From Paracoccus albus (GTDB taxonomy: Bacteria > Pseudomonadota > Alphaproteobacteria > Rhodobacterales > Rhodobacteraceae): DNA of 64,000 nucleotides. How positions within the stretch are numbered: the first letter of the stretch is position 1; each line of letters opens with the position of its first letter. Below the pieces are notes generated by a model. It had not been told where the DNA came from and ran no database searches. It was given only the letters and a program-made list of their open reading frames with translations. The stretch lies in assembly GCF_027913035.1 (NCBI RefSeq), contig NZ_CP115775.1:186001-250000 (forward strand), read 5' to 3'. Of the stretch, positions 52,601 to 60,835 are shown piece by piece. The position numbers and the translations under genes are program-made.

Positions 52601-52819
52601 ATGCCCCATGTTGTTGTTCATATGATGCCCGGTCGGTCCGAGGAACAGAAGGACGGACTGGCACAGGCGATAACACGCGCGTTGCAGGACAGCATCGATG
52701 CGTCGGAAGAGTCAGTGTCCGTTGATATTGTCGATCGGGACAACTGGCCAGACTTTTACCGTGCGGAAATTGAGCCTCATTTGGCGCGGCTCAGAAAGAC
52801 GCCCGGCTATTCGTATTGA
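52601..52819 (+). CDS. 4-oxalocrotonate-tautomerase-family protein
   Basis: A 72-residue protein whose second residue is proline (MPHVVVHMMPG), so Pro1 would be the catalytic base after Met removal. SEEQKDGLAQAITRALQDSI and VSVDIVDRDNWPDFY follow the family pattern, and the length is typical of hexameric 4-OT enzymes. It is last in the operon. 52820-53070 contains no gene I can support. Confidence 0.85.
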   Translation: MPHVVVHMMPGRSEEQKDGLAQAITRALQDSIDASEESVSVDIVDRDNWPDFYRAEIEPHLARLRKTPGYSY

Positions 52820-53070
52820 TGGAGAAGCTTGCCTCCAACCGTATAGACAAGTTGCACTTCGTCCTTGGGCGACGGTGCCGGAGATTAATTGTGAAGGTCC
52901 GGTTTATCGAAAGTCTTCTATTTTTTTCCGCGCCGCCGCTTGCCCGTTCTCCGCTCAATCTGCGGGTCGCACAGGCTCGACTGTTATTCGAACGCCGCTG
53001 TCTAGCGCAGGATTTATTTCACGCATATGCTTAGGGCAGGCCGAACAGGATCTGCTGCGCCTCGCCCGTT

Positions 53071-53652
53071 TCAGCCGGCCATCTTGATAATCGCGTTCAC
53101 GAGAGGGGTTTCGTTTCCAGCGAAGCTCGCGATCATGGCCTCCATAAACTCTTGCTCATTGATGTTGTCCTCGATCATTTCAATCCCCGCGACCTGCATG
53201 AGGATGTCCAGCAAAGTGAGCTGACACCGCCCGTTTCCCTCACGAAAAGGATGCACCGCGTTGATTTCGGCGATGTAGTGAGCCGCTCGCGCGGCGAAAT
53301 CGTGCACATTGCTCGTGTTGGCCAAATGGCCTTCATCGGCGAGATCGCGAAAGATGCGGCTCATCGCACGGTCGATGTATTCTGGAAAGCAGAACCAATT
53401 CCCACCCTTGGCGGTTCGAATTTGTCTAGCTTGCCCTGCCCATGTGTAGACGTCTTGAAAGAAATGATGATGAATGGCCCGATAGTGCCCATAATCAAGC
53501 GTGCCCTCAGGCAGGGGTTCCTCCGACCTGGTCAGGAACATAAGCTGCTCGAACTGATCAAGTTCGTCCTGACTGGTCAGGCCAGCTTTGTTTATAAGGA
53601 CAGACGTGCCGGGATAGCAGAGAGGATCCTCCGCGACGTCATACCGGCTCAT
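53071..53652 (-). CDS. fic: Fic-domain AMP-transferase, toxin of a TA pair
   Basis: A 193-residue protein with the Fic core HPFREGNGR (134-142), in which H134 is catalytic and the E/N/R bind Mg-ATP. The flap region is TAKGGNWFCFPEYID. Fic toxins such as VbhT AMPylate gyrase and topoisomerase IV. The start overlaps the stop of the upstream small gene by 4 nt (ATGA), the usual antitoxin-toxin layout. It has no inhibitory helix of its own at either end, so inhibition must come from the small partner. Confidence 0.93.
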   Translation of the reverse strand: MSRYDVAEDPLCYPGTSVLINKAGLTSQDELDQFEQLMFLTRSEEPLPEGTLDYGHYRAIHHHFFQDVYTWAGQARQIRTAKGGNWFCFPEYIDRAMSRIFRDLADEGHLANTSNVHDFAARAAHYIAEINAVHPFREGNGRCQLTLLDILMQVAGIEMIEDNINEQEFMEAMIASFAGNETPLVNAIIKMAG

Positions 53653-53867
53653 TTTCCTTTCTGAGTGGCAAAGGAGGCGGCTATCGCCGAGCGAAGCGCG
53701 TCCCCCTTGAGCCCCCGATCGGCATGGGTCTTGAGCATCTTGGCGGATTTGGCACTGGTCGTTATGCCCTCAACCATGGCGAACTTTGCGGCCTTGCCCT
53801 TACCCAAAGGCCCGGTCGCGAAGCGTCTGCTGGAAGAAGACTTTTTGAGTGCGCTGCTCTTGCTCAT
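53649..53867 (-). CDS. Small antitoxin-like partner of Fic
   Basis: A 72-residue basic protein ending SAIAASFATQKGK. In VbhA/YhfG-type antitoxins the inhibitory helix carries S/T-x-x-x-E-G/N. The nearest match here is FAMVEG (E at residue 33), in which the serine position is occupied by phenylalanine. Position and overlap make it the antitoxin, but the inhibitory motif is degenerate or lies elsewhere. The N-terminal 25 residues are Ser/Lys-rich. Confidence 0.7.
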   Translation of the reverse strand: MSKSSALKKSSSSRRFATGPLGKGKAAKFAMVEGITTSAKSAKMLKTHADRGLKGDALRSAIAASFATQKGK

Positions 53868-55060
53868 GCGACCACCTTATCACCATCCATGTTGAATGTG
53901 TATGAAGATCCCGTCTCGCATCAAGAGAACAGTTCAGTGCACAATCGTAGGGTAACCAAGGTTTCGCTGCGGCGTGTCCGAAATGCAGGTTTGGCCAAGT
54001 CGCCGTGAGGGCGACGCTGTCCCCTGCCGAGGCTGCTTACTCATCGCACGCCACCGCCTGCGCTGTGCTGCAGTCCGACCGTGCCTGTCGAGGCGATCTG
54101 AATGAGATGAGCAAGACAAGCATTGCTAGTGAGATAATTGGTTCTGGATGATCAGCGAACTCAACTGTTCTTGAGATCATACAGTTCATCGCTGCCAGAA
54201 TGACTCGAAAGCGATGTTTTTCGCTTCATAGTTGCAGAGCTTTTGGGTGCTTCATTTTCCCGCTTGCGATATTTTTCCAACTTCCTATATACTTACGCCA
54301 TGACCCTGATGAAGCAGCCCTTTGTTAGCCTTGGACCGCGGCAAGCATTCAGCACCCTTCTGGGTGGTGTCGCCTCGTTTGCCCGTGGCGACATGACGAA
54401 TCGGGGCGTTTTGCGGGTTCGCATGCCGGTTGACGATAGGTCTTCTCTCGACATGCCGGCAAAAAAATCTTCTCAGATACGCCGCTGAGCTGAATATTCG
54501 CATCTGTTTTCCAACAGGTGCGGTGAGTTCGGCTGCGCAGCAATTGGTAACTGGCACCATCGTGTGGGCCAGATATGCCACTGCTGCGTTCCAGTGTGCG
54601 TCGAGGATCGAAAAGAAATTTCGGTTTTCGCATAAGCGAATGAAATAGCTTGGAATTATTTCCAAGTGTGGCGCGATGCGATACTAATTGCATCCGTCTA
54701 TAGCGAAAAAGGACGCGACCATGTCGAAGGCTTAGAAACAAAGACGCCCGATCTGCGCCAACAGATCGAGCGTCTCTATGAGGCAGACCGAAATCTACCC
54801 TGAATATGGTTTCCGCTTAGCATTTCCGTCCCGGAAATTCAAGCGATCTGTCTGACCTCCCGAACAATTCTGTTCGCAGATGATGTGCTGCGTGTGCCGG
54901 CCCTCCGGGTCGGTCGCACAGCCGTCTCCTGACGAACCTCGCGGCACCGACAGGTGAACTCACCGGCTTGGCCGGGTGATGGCGCATGTCTTTTGGCCGC
55001 GCGATGCGGACTTCCCATCCAGTTCCGGGCGGGGACAAACACCGACGTCGAGAGACAGAC
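53868..55060. other. 1.2-kb gene-poor interval upstream of tnsA
   Basis: No convincing gene on either strand; the open frames here lack conserved patterns or start signals. Structure that can be seen: CTTGGAA TTA TTTCCAAG (54650-54667), a palindrome about 390 bp before tnsA; GATCTG CGCCAA CAGATC (about 54750-54767); and two short protein-like stretches (ETKTPDLRQQIERLYEADRNLP near 54736-54800, and an open stretch 54802-54931 without a start codon). They may be remnants of a small gene. The interval should contain the tns promoter. Confidence 0.4.
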
Positions 55061-55750
55061 ATGTTGGAAGATCACTACGTCGACGAAGACGGCTTCACGA
55101 TGTTGCATGTGCCGAGCACCTGCGATCGTCGGCCGGCGAGGATGTCCAAAGGGCATTTCACCGGCCAGATGATGGTGGGACCATGGCCCGGCAGGGTTCT
55201 TCATATCGAAAGCCTGCTGGAGCGCAAATGGGCATGCTGCCTTGATGCGCATGAAACCACCGAGGAGCTGCGTGAGCAGGTTGCGTTCGAATGGCGTGGA
55301 CCGGACGGTCGCCTGAAGACCCATTATTTCGACCTGTGTGTCGATCAGACCGATGGTGCTCGGGTCGCTTATACCGTCAAGCCCGAAGCGCGACTGACTG
55401 AAAAATTCCTGGCCGAGATCAGCGAGATTGCCCGTCAGGCCAAGGCGGCTGGCTTTGTCGATGACGTGCGTCTTTTGACAGACGCCGATATCGATCGCGT
55501 TGAGCTTACGAATGCGCAACTCATCCGGGCAATGCGCAAGCCTGACGCCGAGGCAGACGCGGCCGCGGCGGCAGTTCTTCAGAAAATGGCGGGACTGACG
55601 ACCCTTGGGGAGCTTCGGGATCGCATCGACATGGGGGCTCGCGGCTATCGGGCCCTGATCCGCTGCCTTGCTGACCGGCAGCTTTCCATGACCCGCCATG
55701 AACCCATCACCCATGACACCGAAGTTTTCAAAGCCGGAGTATACAAATGA
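55061..55750 (+). CDS. tnsA: TnsA-like transposon endonuclease
   Basis: A 229-residue protein with the TnsA N-terminal restriction-endonuclease fold: HIESLLERKWACCLDAHETTEELREQ (acidic residue E50 or E54), THYFDLCVD (D91) and AYTVKPEARL (K107), then a TnsA C-terminal helical domain that contacts TnsC. In Tn7 the last motif reads Q-V-K; here Q is replaced by Thr (T105). TnsA cuts the 5' ends of the element so that transposition is cut-and-paste. ATG at 55061 is chosen since upstream codons lack similarity. It overlaps tnsB by 4 nt. Confidence 0.8.
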   Translation: MLEDHYVDEDGFTMLHVPSTCDRRPARMSKGHFTGQMMVGPWPGRVLHIESLLERKWACCLDAHETTEELREQVAFEWRGPDGRLKTHYFDLCVDQTDGARVAYTVKPEARLTEKFLAEISEIARQAKAAGFVDDVRLLTDADIDRVELTNAQLIRAMRKPDAEADAAAAAVLQKMAGLTTLGELRDRIDMGARGYRALIRCLADRQLSMTRHEPITHDTEVFKAGVYK

Positions 55751-57894
55751 ACCTTTCGTTTGACACAACCCGCCACACCTATGCCTTCCACCCGCATGAT
55801 CGTGTGACGATCAACGGCTCGGAATACCTTCCCGTTAGCCACAACGAGGTGGGGTGGCTCTTTGCATTCGCCGATGGCACCGGTGCGTGCCAGCAGTTCA
55901 CACATAAAGAGCTGAGCAATCTCGGTGCGAGGAAGCAGTTGCGTGTGGAGCGCCGCTATTTCGGAGCTGAGGCGGCACAACGCCGCCTCAGCCGGCCGGA
56001 CACTGCAATCTCGCTGCTCTCGGAAAGACAGCAATTCTTGCTCTGCCAGCGCAAGGCCTGGGTCGAGGCCTTCCTCGAGAAGGAGCGCCTCGGCGAAGTC
56101 AATCGAACCGATGACGCGATCAGGGCGAACATGGGAGACATGACACTCTACGTTTTCAATCTCGTGACTCAGCAACTCGGTCGGCGGGCTACGCACGCGT
56201 CAGGAGATGTCGTCCTGAAGAAGCCACCAAGCACGCGCACACTTCGCCGTTGGCTCAAAGATTATGAGCAAAACGGCTTGGTTGGGCTTGTTCAGCGCAC
56301 TGAGGCTCGTGGCAATCGCCAATCGAGGTGGCATCCAGATGAGGTGGAGATTCTGATGCGCGAGGTGCGGGGTTACATGCATCCGGATCGCCCGACCATC
56401 GACGTGATCGTAAAGAAAGTGAACGCTGCGTTCGTGCATCGCAACGCTGAGCGAGAGGCACATGGATTGCCGCCGCTCAATTGCCCGGGCCGTGGGGCCG
56501 TGCGCCATGCCATCCGAAACCTTGAGCCTTTCCTTGTAGAGCTCCGCCGCAAGGGCGCGGCTGCGGCACGCATCAAATTCGCGCCCGTCGGGAAAGGACT
56601 GGATGTCACGCGACCTCTGGAGCGCGTGGAAATGGATGAATGGGACATCGATCTCATCACGCTTCTGGCGCAGGCAGGGATTTTGGAGCAGCTGTCAGAA
56701 GAGGAGCGAATCGCGGTTGGCTTGTCAGGCAAGAATACGATCCGTTGGAAGCTGACGGTCGCGATGTGTGCCAGGACACGCTGCATTCTCGGCATGGTTC
56801 TGACGCCAACTGCGACGTCCAACGCAGCCATTCAGGCGCTCAAGATGGTGCTTTCCGACAAGGGGCAGCTCTCGACCGTGGTGAAGACGCACGGCGCCTG
56901 GCACATGCACGGCGTTCCAGAGACGATGGTCACGGACTGTGGTCCTGCGTTCACTTCCAATGCTTTTCAGATTGCCGGTGCAGATGTGGGCATCGACATG
57001 CTTCGGCCTCGAGCAGGAATTGCGGAACTTCGTGGCCGGATCGAACGGTTTTTCGGAACCATGGGGTCGAGTCTGATGTCGGAACTTTCGGGTCGGACCT
57101 TCTCTGACATCGTCGAGAAAGGTGACGCCAATCCAGAGGACCGGGCCTGCCTGACCGAGAATGACCTGGCTGATATTCTCGTTCGCTGGGTTGTCGATGT
57201 CTATCACAACACCGAACATGAAGGCTTGGACGGAGAGACTCCCGCCGAATGCTGGGAGCGTCTGACTGCCAAGTATGGTGTCACGCCGCCGCCGGACGTG
57301 CAGCGTTCGCGCCAGATCTTCGGGCAGAGGCTTCTGCGCAAAGTCGGGAAGAAAGGTGTGCGTGTGTTGGGTGTGCACTACCATTCGACGGTTCTGGCAA
57401 ACTATTTCCTTCATTGTCCCGAAAGGGACGTAGAAATTCGCTGGTTGCCAAGCGATATCGGCGCCATCGAGATCAATCTGGACAAGACGTGGCACACGCT
57501 GCCGGCGGTCATGGATGGTTTGGATGGCACCAGCGCGCAGCTCTGGATGGCGGCTGTCCGCGAAGTTCGCGCCGCGGACCCGGACCGTAAGAAGCACAAC
57601 GAAAAAGTCATGCTCGATGCGATGAACGAAATTCGGGCGAGGTCACATGACGCGCAGGCTGCCATGGGGCTTCTGTCTGAAGACTGGTCCGAAGACCGTG
57701 TGAAGCGCGAAGAGGCGAAGCTGATGATCGGGTTTGAGGTTGGTCCTGTCCCCGCATCCAAGCCGCGTAAAGATGGTATCGGCCAGTCGCTCCTGTCCGA
57801 TCAAGACGACAGCAGCGCCAAAGCGGCGCCAGTCAGCGCGCCAAAAGGCAGGCGCAAGGGTGATAGCAAGTTCAAAATGGGGGACCGGGAATGA
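55747..57894 (+). CDS. tnsB: TnsB-like DDE transposase
   Basis: A 715-residue transposase. Helix-turn-helix DNA-binding regions come first (RTLRRWLKDYEQNGLVGLVQR around 170), then the retroviral-integrase-like core with D297 (VEMDEWDID), D397 (MVTDCGPAFTSNAF) and E433 (LRGRIERFFGTM), giving D-35-E spacing. A C-terminal barrel domain follows, then a polar tail (QSLLSDQDDSSAKAAP) suited to contacting TnsC. It cuts and joins the 3' ends and would bind the ATGGCA-containing sites at the element ends. Confidence 0.93.
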   Translation: MNLSFDTTRHTYAFHPHDRVTINGSEYLPVSHNEVGWLFAFADGTGACQQFTHKELSNLGARKQLRVERRYFGAEAAQRRLSRPDTAISLLSERQQFLLCQRKAWVEAFLEKERLGEVNRTDDAIRANMGDMTLYVFNLVTQQLGRRATHASGDVVLKKPPSTRTLRRWLKDYEQNGLVGLVQRTEARGNRQSRWHPDEVEILMREVRGYMHPDRPTIDVIVKKVNAAFVHRNAEREAHGLPPLNCPGRGAVRHAIRNLEPFLVELRRKGAAAARIKFAPVGKGLDVTRPLERVEMDEWDIDLITLLAQAGILEQLSEEERIAVGLSGKNTIRWKLTVAMCARTRCILGMVLTPTATSNAAIQALKMVLSDKGQLSTVVKTHGAWHMHGVPETMVTDCGPAFTSNAFQIAGADVGIDMLRPRAGIAELRGRIERFFGTMGSSLMSELSGRTFSDIVEKGDANPEDRACLTENDLADILVRWVVDVYHNTEHEGLDGETPAECWERLTAKYGVTPPPDVQRSRQIFGQRLLRKVGKKGVRVLGVHYHSTVLANYFLHCPERDVEIRWLPSDIGAIEINLDKTWHTLPAVMDGLDGTSAQLWMAAVREVRAADPDRKKHNEKVMLDAMNEIRARSHDAQAAMGLLSEDWSEDRVKREEAKLMIGFEVGPVPASKPRKDGIGQSLLSDQDDSSAKAAPVSAPKGRRKGDSKFKMGDRE

Positions 57895-58850
57895 TCGATC
57901 ACGCAAAGAACGCCGAGATCATGATGGATCTGCGCTCGCGCCATATCGGCGCACCGCGGGACATCGAGTTTGCGTCCCATCTCGAACGGCTCTTGCGCCG
58001 CGATGATGCAGGCAACCTGACAGCGGAGGCGGTCAGGTTTGCGGCCACGGGTGAGACGCGTGGTATCCTTGTCGTCGACGGACCCGGTGGCGGCAAGTCG
58101 ACCATGGTTGCCCGTGCGCTCGGGAAACACCCCGCGCTGCAAGCCCATGTCGACGGACAGCCGGCCTTCCTGGGGGTGAGCGTGCCAAGCCCGGCGACGC
58201 TGAAAAGTATGGGTCACGAGATCCTGCGCCGCAGCGGCTATCCGATTGTTGGCGAGCGCCGTGAAGCGTGGAGCATCTGGGATCTTATCAAGACGCGTCT
58301 GCGTATGTTGGGGATCTCGGTGCTGTGGATCGACGAAGCGCATGACCTTTTCTGCAAGGACAGCGCGCAGATCCTGCGGGCGCTAAAGTCCCTGATGCAG
58401 GGCGACGACGCGGTGATCGTAATTCTGTCTGGCACAGCGCGGCTGAGCGAGGTCATCCGGTCCGACCCGCAGGTTCAGCGCAGGTTCTCGGTCATGAACC
58501 TGCGCCCGGTCTGCGCGGCGACCGATGGTGAGGATTTCCACGACATCATCGACGCCTACTGCGGCGTCGCCGGGCTCGACACCGATCTGTCGTCCGACAT
58601 TGTCCGCAGGATCTTCCATAGCGCCCGCTATCGCTTTGGTCGCAGCATTGAGGCCGTTCTGAACACGATCGAGATCGCCTTGGGCCAAGGCGCGGCTTCA
58701 CTGGAAAACGACCATTTCGCGCGAGTCTACGCGATGCAGGAAGGCTGCGAGCCCGGGCGAAACATCTTTCTGACCGACGATTGGGCCGCGATCGATCCCG
58801 ACCGGGTCTACGACCAACCCGTTACCCGCAAATACAGCCGGAAAAAATGA
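57891..58850 (+). CDS. tnsC: TnsC/TniB-like AAA+ regulator
   Basis: A 319-residue AAA+ ATPase: Walker A GPGGGKST (64-71), Walker B LWIDEAHD (145-152), sensor region VIVILSGTARLSEVIRSDPQVQRRFSVMNLRPV. It matches the TniB/TnsC group that polymerises on target DNA and links TniQ to the transposase. It overlaps tnsB and tniQ by 4 nt each. Confidence 0.93.
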   Translation: MIDHAKNAEIMMDLRSRHIGAPRDIEFASHLERLLRRDDAGNLTAEAVRFAATGETRGILVVDGPGGGKSTMVARALGKHPALQAHVDGQPAFLGVSVPSPATLKSMGHEILRRSGYPIVGERREAWSIWDLIKTRLRMLGISVLWIDEAHDLFCKDSAQILRALKSLMQGDDAVIVILSGTARLSEVIRSDPQVQRRFSVMNLRPVCAATDGEDFHDIIDAYCGVAGLDTDLSSDIVRRIFHSARYRFGRSIEAVLNTIEIALGQGAASLENDHFARVYAMQEGCEPGRNIFLTDDWAAIDPDRVYDQPVTRKYSRKK

Positions 58851-60364
58851 CCATGACCATTCTCACGCCTAAGTTGCCCTTCCGTCCCGAGGAAACCCAC
58901 CTGTCCTGGGCCACGCGCCTGTCTGCCCTGCATGGGACCGACAGCCTGCGGCCCTTCTTGACGGATATGGGGATCAAGCCAGTGGATCTTATTACGGGGC
59001 GGCCAGCCGCCGTGAATCGCCTCTGCGAGGTTGCCGGACAGGCACCCGGGCCGGTGTGGTTGAACACCGCCATGTCCGACGGCAAGCACAGCTATTCGCT
59101 GCGGGGCGAGACCCTGCCGGTGTCGATGATCCTGCGCGACGAGACGCGTTTCTGCCCGCTCTGCCTGCTTGAAGATGACGAGGCGGCGGGTGGGACCAAA
59201 TACAACCGCTCTGCGCGGCTCGACTGGAGTCTTCGGGTGGTGACGACATGCGCCCGCCACAACCTTCGTCTGGCCCCGCGCCTTCGTCCGCGGGGGGCTG
59301 GTGAATTGCATGGCATCCGGGAGCTCGTGCCTGAGCGCGGACAGCAATTGGTCGCGCTGGCGGACGAATTGCCGCGACGCGAACCTTCGCCAATTCAAAC
59401 CTATGTCATCAATCGGCTGAACGGCGAAACCGGCCCCGCATGGCTCGACCGTCAGTCCCTCGAACAGGCCGTCAAGGCGACCCAGATGCTGGGGATCGTA
59501 ATGACATTCGGCGCAAAAGTCATGATGGGGAGGGTCGACAGCGAGGACTTGGATTTTGCCGGGCGTAATGGATGGAAATTCACCTCCTTCGGCGAAGCGG
59601 GCGTCAATGAGGCGCTTACGATGCTCCAGGGAAATGCGTATCGGCAGGATATCGGCGGGCAGAACTATGCGACCGTCTTTGGGGCCCTATACAACTGGCT
59701 GCGGGAGCCGGGCGAACGCAGTGATCACGGCCCGATCAAGAAGCTGCTGCGCAACTATATCATCAACAATATGGACGTCACTGTGGGCAGAGAGCTTCTG
59801 GGCAAGCGCATTGAGCGGCGCTTGAAATACTCGGCCCAGTCGCTTGCACTTGAGACCGGACTCCACCGGCAGACCCTGCGCAAGGTTCTGGTCAACAGGG
59901 GTCTTGTTGCGAGCGAGGATGCGGACAAGTCCAATTCCGTGGTTCTGGTCGATACTGTTCCGGGACTTGATGCAGCAGAGGCACTCTGCCGGGCAGTTCC
60001 GTTTCTTGGGCTTCAGGCATACCTGAACGCAAGTCTGCCCGTTGTCAGAACGCTCATCGATCTAGGCCTGCTCACCCCACTTCATCGCAGCAAGACTCCG
60101 AAGGGCAGGGACAAATGCGGATTTGATGGCCGCGAAGTCGGAGCACTATTGGATCGGGTTCATTCCCTCGCGCCCGAAATCCAACATCATGATGCCGAAT
60201 GGATCACGCTGACCCAATGCACGAAGCGGGCGCGGGTGACGATGCAATCGGTTTTGAAGCTGGTGTTTGACGGGCAGATCAAGGGTATCGGACGTTGTGT
60301 TGGTGAGACGGGCTTCAAGGCGATTCGAATCGATCTGGATGAGATCCGACGACTGAACAGCTGA
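58847..60364 (+). CDS. tniQ: TniQ/TnsD-like target selector
   Basis: A 505-residue protein. The N-terminal TniQ domain starts PFRPEETHLSWATRLSALHG, with zinc ligands C103, C106 (FCPLC), C135 and H138 (TCARHNLRL). The C-terminal half, residues 330-500, contains helix-turn-helix-like segments (SAQSLALETGLHRQTLRKVLV, LTQCTKRARVTMQSVLKLV). The size fits a TnsD-type site-specific targeting factor more than the short TniQ of CRISPR-associated elements, and no cas gene is present. The start overlaps the tnsC stop by 4 nt. Confidence 0.9.
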   Translation: MTMTILTPKLPFRPEETHLSWATRLSALHGTDSLRPFLTDMGIKPVDLITGRPAAVNRLCEVAGQAPGPVWLNTAMSDGKHSYSLRGETLPVSMILRDETRFCPLCLLEDDEAAGGTKYNRSARLDWSLRVVTTCARHNLRLAPRLRPRGAGELHGIRELVPERGQQLVALADELPRREPSPIQTYVINRLNGETGPAWLDRQSLEQAVKATQMLGIVMTFGAKVMMGRVDSEDLDFAGRNGWKFTSFGEAGVNEALTMLQGNAYRQDIGGQNYATVFGALYNWLREPGERSDHGPIKKLLRNYIINNMDVTVGRELLGKRIERRLKYSAQSLALETGLHRQTLRKVLVNRGLVASEDADKSNSVVLVDTVPGLDAAEALCRAVPFLGLQAYLNASLPVVRTLIDLGLLTPLHRSKTPKGRDKCGFDGREVGALLDRVHSLAPEIQHHDAEWITLTQCTKRARVTMQSVLKLVFDGQIKGIGRCVGETGFKAIRIDLDEIRRLNS

Positions 60365-60395
60365 AATCAGCCTTTCCCGAACCCAGTTTATCCGG

Positions 60396-60418
60396 GGCCG
60401 CCGTTTGGCGGCCTTTTT
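60396..60418 (+). terminator. Terminator of the tns operon
   Basis: GGCCGCC GTTT GGCGGCC (60396-60413), a perfect 7-bp stem, followed by five T; it is 31 nt after the tniQ stop and just inside the right end. Confidence 0.92.
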
Positions 60419-60431
60419 CATGGGTTTTTCG

Positions 60432-60533
60432 ATGGCAGAATTATCCGTGTATAATGGAAGAAGAGCCGGCCGATCGTGCATATGATACCCAGCAATCGTT
60501 GAACTCGATGGCAACTAAATGGCGGTATTCACA
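60432..60533 (+). mobile_element. Right end (RE) of the Tn7-like transposon
   Basis: Inner site ATGGCAGAATTAT (60432-60444), then GGAAG (60456-60460) and CCGGCCGA (60466-60473). The outer 26-nt site starts ATGGCA at 60508 and ends in ACA at 60533. Read inverted, these are the same elements in the same order as LE-A and LE-B. The inner 13-mer is identical to that of LE-B, the spacing from 13-mer to CCGGCCGA is 21 nt against 22, and the terminal 26-mers agree at 16 positions. The RE differs by 34 extra nt between CCGGCCGA and the outer site. Confidence 0.68.
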
Positions 60534-60538
60534 ATTGT

Positions 60539-60607
60539 TGTATCGGCAGTCAATTAACTGCCATTCGGCCGGGTTTGCTTCCTTTTTGGCAAGCATAATT
60601 CTGCCAT
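60539..60607 (+). mobile_element. Left end (LE-B) of a second, truncated related element
   Basis: TGT at 60539-60541 starts a 26-nt terminal site ending TGCCAT (60559-60564), then TCGGCCGG (60565-60572), CTTCC (60578-60582) and ATAATTCTGCCAT (60595-60607). The layout is the same as LE-A base for base in spacing. Only ATTGT (60534-60538) separates it from the ACA of the RE, a gap the size of a Tn7-type target duplication. The following 228 nt to 60835 are non-coding and homologous to 36203-36432. Confidence 0.65.
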
Positions 60608-60835
60608 TGGCGAGTGAAGAAATATTATAATTTAATAATATCAATTATTTAATCGGATTTGGCGATTTCTCGTCGCCTGGCCGATTTCGCATCTCCGCAA
60701 ACTGCCAGCAGCCTTGACGCTGATCGGTCTTGCTGCCCATCTGCCCTCACCGACCCGGGTCCCAATCTTTCACTTCACGCAAGCTTCACCGCGACTGCGC
60801 GGGGAAATGCCTTGCGGGTCTCAGATCAGGGCACC

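Noticed and set aside
52816..53034. Small plus-strand frame after the tautomerase gene
   Set aside because: Overlap with the stop codon looks like coupling, but the 72-residue product has no conserved pattern and no ribosome binding site.
54240..54310. A left transposon end close to tnsA
   Set aside because: A weak resemblance (CTTCC, then TATATACTTACGCCAT) exists, but without a TGT terminus, the CGGCCGG block or the 26-nt site seen at the other ends.
54243..54741. Several open frames of 80-130 codons on both strands
   Set aside because: They overlap each other, contain no motif, have poor start signals and composition unlike the neighbouring genes.
54839..55768. Minus-strand open frame of 309 codons opposite tnsA
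   Set aside because: It is the shadow of the tnsA reading frame and has no recognisable domain.
54986..60364. CRISPR-associated transposon
   Set aside because: tnsABC and tniQ are present but no Cascade or Cas12k gene and no repeat array is found, and TniQ is of the long, site-specific size.
36129..60538. Perfect 5-bp target duplication flanking the transposon
   Set aside because: The flanks are TGATT (36129-36133) and ATTGT (60534-60538), which differ, so a simple duplication cannot be claimed.
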